Below are positions 32,963 through 44,543 of a DNA stretch of 64,000 nt, piece after piece. The stretch covers positions 408,193 to 472,192 of the forward strand of contig JAKJHU010000230.1 in the NCBI GenBank assembly GCA_022316685.1, read 5' to 3'. Numbering within the stretch: position 1 is the first letter of the stretch; every line of letters begins with the position of its first letter. A program made the translations under genes and the position numbers. The notes beneath the pieces are model-generated. The model searched no databases. It saw nothing but the letters and a program-made list of their open reading frames with translations, and was not told the DNA's origin. Source of the stretch: Progne subis subis. Lineage: Eukaryota > Chordata > Aves > Passeriformes > Hirundinidae.

Positions 32963-33172
32963 ATCCCTTCCCTTCCTGCAGGATTTCCAGGGAAAATCAT
33001 GGGAAAGATCCTGCTTGGGCCGTGTCAAGCAGTGATGAACATCAATTAATTTGCCTCATTAATGGGAAGGTAAAAATTTTAGAGACAGGACAGATTTAAA
33101 TACTTACAGAAATTTAAAAATCTGAAAGCGGACCCATGAAAGGAGGCAAACTCAGGCTGGGAGTGAGAAAAA
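32963..33172 (+). repeat. Second copy of the 24233-24442 segment
   Basis: Starts atcccttcccttcctgcagg and ends aggctgggagtgagaaa, same orientation as the first copy, with scattered substitutions. Confidence 0.88.
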
Positions 33173-33186
33173 CCCTGAGACTGGCA

Positions 33187-33398
33187 GGGTTTACTTTTTG
33201 TTTGTTTGCTTTTTTCTACTACTGCATTTTTATTTTTAATATTCCTGGTAAAGAACTGTTATTCCTATTTCCGTATCTTTGCCTGAGAGCCCCTTAATTT
33301 CAGAATTACAATAATTCAAAGGAAGGGGGTTACATTCTCCATTCCAAGGGAGGCTCCTGCCTTCCTCAGCAGACACCTGCCTTTCCAAACCAAGACAG
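33187..33398 (+). repeat. Local duplicate A', without the LTR
   Basis: Aligns with 31948-32715 minus the LTR and one GAACT. It serves as the pre-insertion state for the family D LTR. Confidence 0.88.
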
Positions 33399-34837
33399 TG
33401 AGAAAAGCCCAAATCCCATTTTTTTGAGGCTCATCCACAGAGCTGTGCCCATCGAGACCCTGGATAATGGTCAGTTTGCTTTGTGTAGCCCCAGGAGCTG
33501 ATTGCCAGGAGTGCCTGAGGGAGTAAAACTGGATTTAGGGGTGGAAGGGTTGGAGGAAGAGCTGGATTTAACAGGATATTGAGTTGTTTAGAGCAACGTG
33601 GTACTGCTTGCCTTGAAGCAAAAGCTTTTCCCTGGAAGAAGTTCCATGGGAGGAAAAAAAAATAGATGAGTGCAGTGACTTTGCTCCTCCAAAGCGACTC
33701 TGCAAGAAGAAAAGCAAGAAACCCCCAGAAATAGTTAAATGTGTCCTGAAAAAACAACCAGGACTGACAGGAGGGGGAGACTCAGGAACTGTGAGCAGTT
33801 TTCTGTCCTCGGCTCCTGCTTGTTCTCTCCTGGGAAGCAAGACTTGGTGGGCACACTTTGTAAAAAGGATCTCTCCTAGGCTGTCACTGATTTTTGTTTT
33901 TCTTTTTCCTCCTTCCGTAAACAAGCCCAAGAAGAACAACTTATTCTAAGAGTGAGAGAGAATTTGCTCCTGAGGAGGAAAAAAAAAAAAAATACACAAG
34001 ATGCTTGAAGGAGAAAAGACTCAAAAATACGATCTGTGGCCCAGTTTTTATTTAGATCATGATGCAGGATAAGAAATCTCTATATTTGGCTTCAGTTCTT
34101 GATGGGAGAAGTGGAAAAAAAAAAAAAAATAAAAATAAAGGGGCCCCCATCAGAAGTGAGGAGCTGAGAAAAACGTCGGTTCCAGGCACATCCACAGGAG
34201 CCTTTCCAAGACAAATGGAGCTATCTGTGGACACGGAGCTGGGCTCAGATTTACAGCCCCCAGACATGGAAGGAGGCTGAGAACGCTCCACACAGCTGTG
34301 GAATTTGCCAGAGAGACTGAGCCTCCCCTTGGAGCAGCTCCCCGGGAAGGGAAGCAGACAGAAAAAGGTGGAATTCAATTGCTGGGAGCTCTGTTAGTCC
34401 AGACTTGCTCCTGGGAGGCATCAAAAAGTAACTGGAGCTTGGTCTGGGAGATGTTTTCTCCTGGAAACTTTATTAAATTTGCCTCAGCAGACAAGCGGAT
34501 AATGCTGGAATCCAGGGAGGCTGTCCAGCTAATTGCTGGGGTGGGAATGAAGAAAAATCGGCCAGAAGAGGCTTGTTAGAACTTCCAAGCTGGCCAAGAG
34601 AGGGAACCACAGTTCCTGAGTGAAAATTCCCTGGAATCCAGGCTATTGAAGTGCAGTTTGGGTGTCCAGAGGTGGATCTGGGAGCTCTTCTCTGAGCTGG
34701 GGGAAATCCACAGGAGCTGAGCTTGGGGACCTTGAGTTCCTCCTGCATCTTGGACAGCAAGAGACAGCCCAGTCCACGTGGGAGAGAGGGAAGGGCGGTT
34801 TAATTTCCCTAATAAAATTTTAGGCTTGAAGATCTTA

Positions 34838-34990
34838 GAGAATCATGGAATGGTTTGGACTGGGAGGGATTTTAAAGATTATCTCATTCCATGGACAGGG
34901 ACATCTTCCTCTATCCCAGGTTGTTCCAAGCCCCATCCAACCTGGCCTTGGGCACTCTCAAGGATGGGAATGTTCCCTGTTCCTCACGGT
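34838..34990 (-). mobile_element. CR1 LINE 3' tip
   Basis: agagaatcatggaatggttt, tgggagggattttaaagatt, then ccaagccccatccaacctgg and ccttgggcactctcaagg. The segment cccaccc...ccatggcag is shortened relative to the neighbours. Confidence 0.8.
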
Positions 34991-36229
34991 GCCTTCTTTC
35001 TGCCGGCAGGGAGGTGAAACACCTGAGATGTGGAGGGTGGAGAGCTCTTGCCGGCTCTGGTTTTTCCCAGGATTTGCAGTTTATTCCTGCACAGAACTGG
35101 GAATTGGCCCTGACGTGGCTCCATCTGTCAGCCCCTTGCGGAGCCACAGCGAGGAAACTTCCAGCGAGGAACACTCCGGTGGTCACCACAGCCAGGATTG
35201 GAACTGGGAATGCTCCACGGAAGCAACCCCAGCACGGCGTGATGGATGAATTTAGGGAAAGCTGCTTGGAACCTCGGCTCGCAGAGGAGGAACTGCAGCT
35301 ATTTTCTCACATTCATAAATCCTGATGTAAGCAGATGTTCTGGAGGAAGTGGGAGGGCCAGACAATCCTGCAGGGTTTCAGGCTCTCCTATTTGGGGAGC
35401 CCCCGAGGGAAGGACTGCTGAAAGAATTTGTTTGGACAATTCCTAAAATAAAGGGACCCTGGACCAGAGTGTTGAGAAAATAGAAACAGCAGGAATCCTC
35501 CCCTTTCCAGAGGGGGTCCTCACAGGATGGATGTGGAACGCACCAGGCAGGGATTTGACCTAAGAAAGACTTGGAAAACTTTTTTCAGCCCTGTGTGGAT
35601 GCAGGCTTTGGACATGGGAAAGGGACTCCTGGTGGATCCGTGTGACAGGGGAGGAGGAATGGGAGAGCTGCCTCTGCCTTTCCATGCAGGAGAGGGGTCT
35701 CCATTGAGGATGGGAATTGGAAGTTCCCCAAAATCCACCCTGAGAGCTGGGTGCCCACACAGGCAGGCGTTGATATCCAAACCTGCTCCGTACCTGGAAG
35801 TTTGCTCCAGGAGAAAAGAGGAGCTCTCCTTTCCCAAGCATTCTGGCAGCCCTGGCTTTGTGGAAATCCTACGCCTTGGGAAGTGCTGGAGTTGGGAAGG
35901 CATTGGAGAAGAATGCCAGGGTGTTCCCAGCTCAGCGTGGCTCCTCTCTGGTGGGTTTGGGAAGGGAATCCAGCTGGATCTTCCTTGTGCTCTACCAGAC
36001 CTGCATGGAAAAGCTTGGGAGAGCTTTTAGCGGCCTCTTTCTCCTCAGTGCTCAAGGCTGGGCTGGTTTTCATCCCCTTTGTGGCTCAAGTTCCTCTGGG
36101 AGCTGCTTCCTGGAGAATTCCACTCCTGAGGCAGCTGCTAATCCCACAGAGGGGACACCAGGAGCACCTCTGGTGGGGCCACCAGCAGGAGCAGCTGTCA
36201 AAGCAAGCCAGACCCATCAGGCTGAGAGT
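34991..36229. other. No gene seen
   Basis: Unassigned, fairly GC-rich sequence. Several frames of 120-240 codons in different phases overlap between 35520 and 36480; none has a recognised family and the longest ends inside the next CR1. Confidence 0.45.
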
Positions 36230-36430
36230 TCATGGAATCATGGAATGGGTTGGGTTGGGAGAAACCTTAAATCCCACCCAGTTCCATTGGGTGCAGGGAC
36301 ACCTCCCACTGTCCCAGGCTGCTCCCAGCCCCAGTGTCCAACCTGGCCTTGGGCACTGCCAGGGATCCAGGGGCAGCCACAGCTGCTCTGGGCACCCTGT
36401 GCCAGGGCCTCAACACCCTCGGGGGGAGGA
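36230..36430 (-). mobile_element. CR1 LINE 3' fragment
   Basis: catggaatcatggaatgggt at the tip, then caggctgctcccagcccc, tggccttgggcactgccagg and ggcaccctgtgccagggcct. Truncated near caacaccctc. Confidence 0.88.
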
Positions 36431-37671
36431 ATTTCTTTGGAATATCCAAATTCCTTTTGGAATACCCAAGTTCTGATCTTCTCTCCTGGTCTCCCAGCTC
36501 CTTGGTCATGGCTGTGTGAACATCTTGTCCCAGAGCCCCAGTGCCATTTTTGGGTTCACCTCAGGTGTTGGGAAGGTGAGGGATCCCTTCAGCTACAGCT
36601 CCCAAATTCCTGCAGGTTTATCCTGTGCTTTGTTCCGCCCTGATTCCACAAAAGACTGGATTGGATCCCCGTACTCAAGAGTTGCTCTCAATGGTCCTGC
36701 GGCTCTCTTCCAGCTCAGAACATTTTGTCTTCTCCTCCTTTTTTTCTGTTTTTCCCTGATTGTTCTGTCCCTGAATTGGGTAATTAACATCTTTCAGAAC
36801 GTGAGGCAACACCAGATCCACTCTGGCAACCCAAACAAGTGAAAACCCCTGGAAGATTTAAAGCCCTTGTTCCTTCTCCCGTGGTAAAATGTCAGGATTT
36901 GAGGAGAGAAAATGTTTTCAGCTGTGCACAGAAGGGGTTTGATTTAAGTGACCGCAGTTTCAGGCTCTCAATTGTGTTCTCATTCCCCCGCTCTCTTTCT
37001 TTACAAACAGCCTGGTATCATTTATTTCAAATTCTCCCTGTTTTCGTTGGAATGCAGTTAATTGGCTTGGAAGGAGGATAATCTCTTGAAGAAAAACATG
37101 CTTAGCGTGGAAAAAAAAAAAAAAAATCCTTTAAAGGTTGGCAGAAAAAGCAGATTATGGGCAAATTCTTCGAATGCTCCGTTGGGCCAAGCCCTGTTGG
37201 AATTGGTCAAAGTCTTGCCATCAAAGGGTGATGTTTTTATGATTATTTATGCTGATTATTAATTAATGTATAACTGTGAGAGTTTAATTAGCCCTGCTCT
37301 TGTACAGCCAGAGAATGTTCACAGCAACAGCACAAACCACACACAGTTGGCTGGGTTGGAGTTGGAGCAGGGAAGGAAAAATTCCTGGGTTTCAAGCAAA
37401 ACCCCTTGGCCCAAGAACCTTTCATCAAATCTGCAGGAATAACTTGTTTGGTTTGGGTTGCCCCCTCCCCGTATCCCACAGATCCCCCCCTGGATTATGG
37501 AGAGGCTGAGATGAGGGTTGGGGTTTGTTATGGAACTTCGGGTCAGGGGCTGGAAATCAGGGACGGGACGGATTTCCATGCTCCTGGTTGGCCACAGGCA
37601 TTGTCTTGGAGGATGGATGGGCACAGCAACGTATCTCACCCCCAAATCCCAGACTCCCAGGATCACTGAGG
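36431..37671. other. No gene seen; AT-rich homeodomain-like motif block
   Basis: The region 36760-37280 is unique and A/T rich, with several TAATTA/TTAATT-type motifs (ggtaattaac near 36779, gttaattgg near 37058, attaattaatg near 37257, tttaattagc near 37284). No coding frame. It may be conserved non-coding DNA. Confidence 0.4.
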
Positions 37672-37920
37672 TTGGAATCAGGGAATGGTTTGGATTGGAA
37701 GGGTCCTTAAATCCCACCCAGTGCCACCCCTGCCATGGCAGGGACACCTCCCACTGTCCCAGGCTGCTCCAAGCCCCAAATCCAACCCGGCCTTGGGCAC
37801 TGCCAGGGATCCAGGGGCAGCCACAGTTCCTCTGGAAATCCCAGTCCATCCTCTCCCCACCCTCACAGGGAAGGATTTCTTCCCAGTATCCCATCCATCC
37901 CTGCCCTCTGGCAATTCAAA
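37672..37920 (-). mobile_element. CR1 LINE 3' fragment
   Basis: Tip atcagggaatggtttggatt, then ccatggcagggacacctccc, cttgggcactgccagggatc and ggaaggatttcttcccag. Truncated in ctgccctctggcaat. Confidence 0.87.
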
Positions 37921-38024
37921 TTTCCCCCTTATCCTGTACGTGCCCATGTAAAAATTCCTTCCCTCATCCATGTGGAAACGTGGAGGAAACGGAAAGATGT
38001 TGGGGTGCATCAGGGAAGTAGAAT

Positions 38025-38115
38025 TAGAGAATCTCAGAATGATTTGGGTTGGAAAGAGCCTTAAAAGTCATCCACTTCCACCTCAGCCTGCAGCTGGGTA
38101 TGCAGGGAAGTGCCC
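38025..38115 (-). mobile_element. CR1 3' tip, short
   Basis: agagaatctcagaatgattt, gggttggaaagagcctt and aaaagtcatccacttcc. Only the tip is present. Confidence 0.7.
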
Positions 38116-38611
38116 AGATCCTAGTGAGAAGGGCACAGCCTTTGCTGGGACAGAGGATCAGAACCACCCCTGAATTCCTGCTTTTTTTAGGGAGAAAATC
38201 CCTCCCGCATCCCAAGCCGAGGGGTTGGGAGCAGATGAGCTCAGCGGGTCCCCAGTCAGGCACTTTGCTGTCACCCCTGTCCTGACAGGAACAGCTCACC
38301 CAGGATGGGCTGCAGGGACACAGGGAGGTGCTCGAGGAAGGAACACGAGCAGGAATGGAGGGAAAGGATCAGGGATTCGGGGGTTTATTATCCCACCCTG
38401 TCCAAATGCTCCTGGAGCTTTTTTAATTAGGCTTTAAAAAAAAAAAAAAAAAAAAAAATTACATAATAAAATAAAGGTGCAAGGTTCCAGGCACTCAAAC
38501 ATCTTCTGGAATGCGGGGCCACCATCACATTCCCAGGAGCCGCCAGGATTTTCCAAGCTGATGTCCTCAGCAATCAAAAGAGAATAAGAGAGGTAAAATT
38601 GAAAAATAAAT
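38116..38611. other. No gene seen; poly-A tract
   Basis: A23 at 38436-38458 followed by an ataataaaataaag run. Otherwise unassigned. Confidence 0.5.
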
Positions 38612-38712
38612 AAATCTGGGATGGTGGAAAGTGTCCCTGCCCATGGCGAGGGGTTGGAATGAGATTATCTTTAAGGTCCCTTCCCAACCCAAACCATTCC
38701 ATGGTTCCCACT
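38612..38712 (+). mobile_element. CR1 3' tip
   Basis: ggatggtggaaagtgtccct, gcccatggcgaggggttg and the tip atctttaaggtcccttcc, ccaaaccattccatgg. The pentamer array begins about 25 bases after it. Confidence 0.8.
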
Positions 38713-38737
38713 TTTCCCATCCTGGGAGAGGAAGGGA

Positions 38738-39030
38738 AGGAGAGGAGAGGAGAGGAGAGGAGAGGAGAGGAGAGGAGAGGAGAGGAGAGGAGAGGAGAGG
38801 AGAGGAGAGGAGAGGAGAGGAGAGGAGAGGAGAGGAGAGGAGAGGAGAGGAGAGGAGAGGAGAGGAGAGGAGAGGAGAGGAGAGGAGAGGAGAGGAGAGG
38901 AGAGGAGAGGAGAGGAGAGGAGAGGAGAGGAGAGGAGAGGAGAGGAGAGGAGAGGAGAGGAGAGGAGAGGAGAGGAGAGGAGAGGAGAGGAGAGGAGAGG
39001 AGAGGAGAGGAGAGGAGAGGAGAGGAGAGG
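38738..39030. repeat. (GGAGA)n microsatellite, about 58 units
   Basis: Essentially perfect AGGAG pentamers for about 293 bases. The plus strand is pure purine, giving a polypurine-polypyrimidine mirror tract. It is followed by a decayed repeat of acagggatttaggag (39031-39150). Confidence 0.98.
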
Positions 39031-39150
39031 GATTTAGATATTTTTATGGGAAGAGAAGGACAGGGATTTAGGAGTTTGTTCCAGGAAGAGGACAGGGATT
39101 TAGGGGTTTATTATGGGAAGAGAAGGACAGGGATTTAGGAGTTTATTCCA
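39031..39150. repeat. ~36-bp tandem repeats after the pentamer array
   Basis: Three units of gaagaggacagggatttagg followed by agtttattcc-like ends, with gaagagaaggacagggattt variants. Confidence 0.8.
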
Positions 39151-39476
39151 CTGGCGGCCAGGCCGTGGAGGAGGGCAGGGAGAGCTGAGCTCACCAGGTT
39201 CTTCCAGGGCCTATGAGGTTGCTGTGGAGGGAGAGCCTGGGAGAGGCTCCTGGGACCTGGCTTGGAGCTCAGGATTATTTATTAGGAGCGTTCCAGGCTG
39301 GGATCAGGCCTCCACTGCTGCCTTTCCCTTCCAGAGCTCACAAATCACTGCTGCTGCCTCTGTCCCTTCCAGAGCCTCCAAAGCCTGAGTGAATCATCCC
39401 TAAGGAAACCAAGATTTTCTTATTAAGCCTTTGGAAGCAACGAACTGAAAATAAAGCCCAGCAACATCTTGATTTA

Positions 39477-39514
<38 letters not shown>

Positions 39515-40104
39515 GAACTGCTGGGAATGTGAATAACATTTGCCCTCCACATCCAACAAGGAGCTGGGAGTCTGCTCTGCCTGATTTGCTGAATCATTCC
39601 TGGCCTTGGAATGCTGGCTCTGGCACACTGGGAGGAAGAGGAGGTCACTCAGGAGGAACGGGGATGGTGCAGAAGGGAATTCCAGCAGGGAATGATGTTT
39701 CCAGGTGGGGAGGGGTGTTAGGATGGGCTCAGATCCATCCTTGCAGGTTCTGATAAAGCAGATTTGGGGTTTCTTCGCCTCTGGTGTATGGAGGAACTTT
39801 CCCAGCCATGGTTTGGAGCTCCCTGCACATTCCAGAGCTTTCCACCTGCTCCATCTGCTCCTACCTTTACCTGGTAGTCACCTCTGTCCTGCTGCCTGGA
39901 GAGGGAGGGAAAGGGATCCCCTGGAGCAAGCCTGACAGGCCAGGGAGGAGGAAGTCCAAGATTTATCCATGTCCAAGGTAATGGAGCAGATCAGAGCTGC
40001 TTAAATCCCTCCCAGCTGCTTCTCTTGGTCATATTCCCAAACTTTCACGTTCCCTTTTTGCGGCAGTCTCAGGGAGACTCTGTTTTTTGGGATGGTTTGT
40101 CCCA
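39151..40104. other. No gene seen; poly-T tract
   Basis: Includes T30 at 39481-39510. No recognised element or frame. Confidence 0.5.
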
Positions 40105-40260
40105 GATCCATGGAGTGGTTTGGTTTGGAAAAGACCTTCAAAGACCCTTCTATTCCAATGTCCCAATGTCCAACCTGGCCTTGGACACTGCCAGGGATCC
40201 AGGGGCAGCCACATTGGAACTGTTCCAGTGTCTCTCCATTCTCATCCCAAAACACATCTT
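40105..40260 (-). mobile_element. CR1 LINE 3' fragment, diverged
   Basis: agatccatggagtggtttgg, tttggaaaagaccttcaaag, gtccaacctggccttggac and actgccagggatccaggggc. The central ccatggcag segment is deleted. Confidence 0.75.
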
Positions 40261-40459
40261 GCTCATGCCCAGTTTAAATCTGGACTTTGTCAATCCAGAC
40301 CTTGGGAAAATGTCTGTTGTCGCTGTGCCCTCTCAGGGACGCCAGTTGTTGCTGTCCCATCTCTCAGGGACTGCAGTGGTTTCTGCCCTGTTTTTGCAGT
40401 TGTTGAGGGGCTGCTTGCTGGAGCTTAAATTCCCCACATTCAGGTGGTTTTAGAGTCTT

Positions 40460-40890
40460 TTTTGCCCTCTGCAAAGCTCTGAGCCAAACGCAGGAAAAGA
40501 CGGAGTCTTCAAGGTTACACGCTTCGTGTTTATTAGTTCTTATCTTACAATTTTCTCAGTGTCCAGAAGATGTTTGCCGCGGCTCGGACATCTGGTGACT
40601 CCCCCCGTCCCAGGGCTGTCCTTATCTTTTATACTAATTGCTACGTATTCGATATTTACTATTTATTACCAATGTCTATCACTTATACTAAAATGTCATC
40701 TTTACTCTGACCCAATCCTCACAAACTGCTTTGTGCCAACGTCACTGCAGAAATGGAGTGAGGGAAGAAGAAAGAAGAAGAAGGAGACAACGCCCCAAAT
40801 TCTCCATCTTGTCCCCATTCACTTCAATACAAGAAATCCAAAACCACTGTTTTTCTCACCCTGTGATATACTAAACTACAATCTTTCACA
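40460..40890 (-). mobile_element. Probable retroviral LTR, boundaries uncertain
   Basis: On the minus strand a TATAAAAG (40627-40634) is followed about 95 bases later by AATAAA (40529-40534), which is the U3-R layout of an LTR. The likely sense start is TGTGAAAGATTG at 40890. I could not find the left end or a target-site duplication. A plus-strand frame of 287 codons (40526-41389) runs antisense through it and the next CR1, and is not a gene. Confidence 0.6.
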
Positions 40891-41094
40891 CTCTTGTGGC
40901 CTGCAATGCTTCCTGCAGTGCAAGAAGCCTCTCCCATGGACTGAGATCAAATCCAGTGTCTCTCTGAGCTCTGGGCTGTGGTCCCAGACCCTCCTGTCCA
41001 GGTCTCTGACCCTCCAGGGCAGCCAAAGGAATGCCCTGGACTCCAACAGTCTGTGTCCATCTTCTTTAGCAACATCCTTCACATATTGGAAGTG

Positions 41095-41255
41095 CAGAAG
41101 GTCTCCCTGGAGCCTTTTATTTTCCAACACAAACTCTCCCATTTTTTCTTTATTAGAGGTGCTCCAGCCTTCCCAATTTCCCAGTGGGATTCCCAATTTT
41201 GTGGCCTCTTCTGGACCTTCTAAGAGTGGTTTGACTTCTCTCCAAAAAAAAAAAA
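41095..41255 (-). mobile_element. Old CR1 LINE remnant
   Basis: aaggtctccctggagccttt, tagaggtgctccagcctt and gtggcctcttctggaccttc follow the reversed CR1 order (glebpYEERL region) with heavy divergence. Confidence 0.65.
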
Positions 41256-42655
41256 AAAAGCCCAAGATGATGATTTATAATCAACGAAATTTATTTCAAT
41301 TCTTCTTGAAATCCATGGCAAATCCAAGGAGGGTCGTAGTAAAAACCAAACATTTTCCCGAAAAAATCACAAGGACTTCATTGGGATAATTGCAACATAA
41401 TTTGCTCCATCAATCCCAGAGTGGTGTGGGGTTTTTCCTTGTTTTTTTATTTTATTTTATTTTTTTTATTATTATTATTCCTTAAAAAATAAAGAGGGAT
41501 AAATGGGTAGAAAGCCACACAAAAGCAACACAAAACAAACTAACAACAGCAAAAAAACCCTCACAATTTTTTAGCCAAACGTTTGGCTGTCATTAAGCAG
41601 GGGAAGATGGATTTTCTGGATGACTTCTGGCTGAATTCCCACAGGGAATAAAAAGCCATATGCCCTTAAACTAGGACTAACCTGCCAAAGCCTGGCCTTT
41701 GTTGCTCGAGGCAATCTGGGGAGGGTTTAACACCAGGAAAAAAAAAGGGACAATAGAGAGAAAAACACACAAAAACTCTGATTTTACTCCTGTTTTTTTT
41801 TTTCTTGGAGTAGGCCAGGGAAGCAGCACAATGGTCAAAAACTGGGATGGAAGGGATGGGAGCCTGGTAAGGATATTTTTGTTGGGTAAACGGACTAACT
41901 GTGTGCCTTTAAATTAAATAAAAGTCTCTGAAATTCCTTTTAGTCTTTTTTTTTTTTCCTAGCCTGATTTTGGGCCTGGACAAAACTCCTACAAATTCCA
42001 GTATTTTTATGTATAAATGAACATAATTTGTGGGCAAAACTCATTATTTTTATCTCAAATTTTGTCATTTTACCTGTCCAGTTCCCTCATATAAAACCCT
42101 GGGCTCGACTTTTCCTCTGGAACACAGTTCCTGCATGGAATTATCCTGTCCCACTAGGAAACAATCCTTTGGTGCATTTGTCCAAGGGGGAAAATTGCAA
42201 CATCACTAAAAAAAAAAAATAAAAAATCCCTGTTAACTTAATTTTATAAAAGTGCTGCTGAGCATCCTCAGTTCCTGACAATCCAAGGAAAACAGACCTG
42301 GGAGATAAACCAGGGGAATGAAGGGAATGAAGGGTTCTCTCAGTGCTTTTCTGGGATTTTGTGCTGAGTTTCCCCTCTCCCAGTAGGAACAACATCCCAA
42401 TATTTAAACAGACCCCTCATCAAACATAACCAGGAGTCTCTTGTTCCAAGATTTCACAATTCCTAGAAAATCCAAGTGGCCGCTGGAATAACTCAAAGGA
42501 GCTCCAGGTTGCGCCGAGGGAATATTAAAAGTTGGATTTGTTGTTCCAAAGCAGCTGCCAAACCTCTCCTGGGCTCATCCAGACTTTCCTCTCTGTTTAC
42601 CTGCTCTGAAGAGCTTCCCACACTTAGAAACTCCCACTGGGATAAACATTCCTGC
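41256..42655. other. No gene seen; A/T-rich with homopolymer runs
   Basis: Several A- and T-runs (41245-41258, 41443-41478, 41792-41802, 41948-41958, 42209-42226). No frame or transposon recognised. Confidence 0.5.
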
Positions 42656-42825
42656 AGGAGATTCCCAACCAGCCCTTGAGGAGATTCCAAATCACCCCTT
42701 GAGGAGATTCCCAACCTATATTGAAGAGACTTCCAAACATCCCTAGAGGAAATTCCCCAACCACCTCTTGAGGAGATTCCAGACCACCTCTTGAGGAGAT
42801 TCCCAAACATTCCCAGAGGAGATTT
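42656..42825. repeat. Degenerate ~25-bp tandem repeat
   Basis: At least six units of ttgaggagattcccaac-like sequence (caggagattcccaacc, tgaggagattccaaatc, agaggaaattccccaacc, tgaggagattccagacc and others). Confidence 0.85.
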
Positions 42826-42924
42826 CCATTGCTGCGATAAGCACAGCCTCAGTTCCAGGTGCTTCAAATTTGTCCTGGCTTAATTAAGGAATTTTTAGCT
42901 CTGAGGATATTGTAATTAGGCCTG

Positions 42925-43203
42925 GTCTTTCCTTTTCCTTTTCCTTTTCCTTTTCCTTTTCTTTCCTTCCCCTTTCCTTTCCTTTCCTTTCCTTTCCTTT
43001 CCTTTCCTTTCCTTTCCTTTCCTTTCCTTTCCTTTCCTTTCCTTTCCTTTCCTTTTCCTTCCTTTCCTTTCCTTCCTTTCCTTTCTTTTCCTTTCCTTTC
43101 CTTTCCTTTCCTTTCCTTTCCTTTCTCCTTTCCTTTCCTTTCCTCTTTCCTTTCCTTTCCTCTTTCCTTTCCTTTCCTTTCCTTTTCCTTTCCTTTCCTT
43201 TCC
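42925..43203. repeat. (CTTTC)n pyrimidine array
   Basis: About 280 bases made of CTTTC pentamers with a few CTTTTC, CTTCC and TCCTC interruptions. The plus strand is all pyrimidine. It lies 4 kb from the all-purine GGAGA array. Confidence 0.97.
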
Positions 43204-44543
43204 ATCCCAGTCCATTTCTTCCACGAGGATTCCATGCCCTAATCCAAGCTGGATGCTCTGCTCTGCCCAGGAGGCCTCAGCAATCCCAAGGAAAGCAGCA
43301 GGAGGGAGGGAATCCAAGGAATCTCTTGTGCCATCCCAGAATTTACCCAGCTCCCTGGGAATAACTGGATTTCCTTCCCGTTCCAAGAGAAACAATGGAA
43401 AACATTGATATGTTGGTGCTGGAGTTCAAAATGAGCTTTTTCAAGCACAGAGACATTTGGGAATATTCTTTGTCCAAAAAAATTAAAAAAAAAAAAAAAA
43501 GGAATTATGGAGTGACACAAAGAAGTGATTTTTATCCTTCAAAAGAGAGAATTGTTTTCCCTGATCCATCTTTTTTTTGGGAGGTGATTTCTCTGGTGCT
43601 TGATAATCCCTTAGAGTAATTTACATTAATCCAAGAATCTCCTTCACTGCCAGCCATGGAGATTCTCAGGAGAATTTAATATCTTGGAAATTTCTGTCAA
43701 GTTTGTTTCAAAAGCTTGCAGTGAGAATAAGTGTGATTTCCTTAAAAAAAAAAAAAAAAAAAAAAAAAGGGATAAAAATGTCATTAAAAATTAATTTATG
43801 CAGCCATTTATGTAATTAACCCAGCGGCCTATGATTGATATCACTGATATCTGTAATGATTTTAAGAAAATTAAATGATATTTTATAAATTAGGGTGACA
43901 GGAAGCTTTGGAAATTTCAAATATATCTTGAATTTCCTCCCCTAAGGAAAAAATAAAGTGCATTCCAAGAAATCAGAAAAACCAGGAAGTTTAGAAAAAG
44001 GAAAAGTCTTTGCAAAATTGATTTTTTTGGGGTATTATTATTCATAGTCTTTATTTTTTACAGCAATGGTTTGCATAAAATAATTACGTTTTAAATCATT
44101 TTTGGTTGTGGAAGAGGAGCAGGGTGTAAAAACCGGATTTTTAAATTGATTTATTTTAATTAATCCTCGTCAGAGATAAGAAATAACAGCTTTATTTGAC
44201 ATTGGGGACAGCAAATAATTCTCCTAAACAGCAGCTCAGCAGGACACACAAACATCCCCAAACATGGGACAATTCCCTGAAAAATCAACTCATTTTTATT
44301 TTACTTTTAAACAGGATCTTCCAAATTATAAAACTTCCACAGTTAAACCCCATAAAAGCAATGGGACTGGAATGTTCCTCATGGATAAAAAGACTTAGAT
44401 AACTAACCGGCCAATTAAGCAATAGGAGTTTTGGGGACAAGCTGATTTTCCTCATTTTTGATGGTGTGCAGCTCCGGAGTTCAGGAATTCTCCAGGACAG
44501 AAATAAGGACCTGTGCTCTAAAATGGGATTCTGGCGCATGTGG
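43204..44543. other. No gene seen; AT-rich unique DNA
   Basis: A-runs at 43485-43500 and A25 at 43744-43768. The part 43780-44180 is A/T rich and unique, with a gatatcactgatatc palindrome-like motif near 43838. No coding frame. Confidence 0.5.

Larger units (their letters stand above)
32577..34837. other. No gene seen; two local duplicate blocks
   Basis: Contains the second copy of the 24233 block (32963-33172) and, right after it, the unoccupied copy of duplicate A (33187-33398). The rest (33400-34837) is unassigned, with A-runs near 33979 and 34117. Minus frames of 108-123 codons at 33431-33939 lack any recognised family. Confidence 0.5.

Noticed and set aside
38631..39138. RRGEE-repeat protein frames of 146 and 159 codons
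   Set aside because: They are translations of the GGAGA microsatellite.
40526..41389. 287-codon plus-strand frame
   Set aside because: It runs antisense through the probable LTR and an old CR1, and has no recognisable domain.
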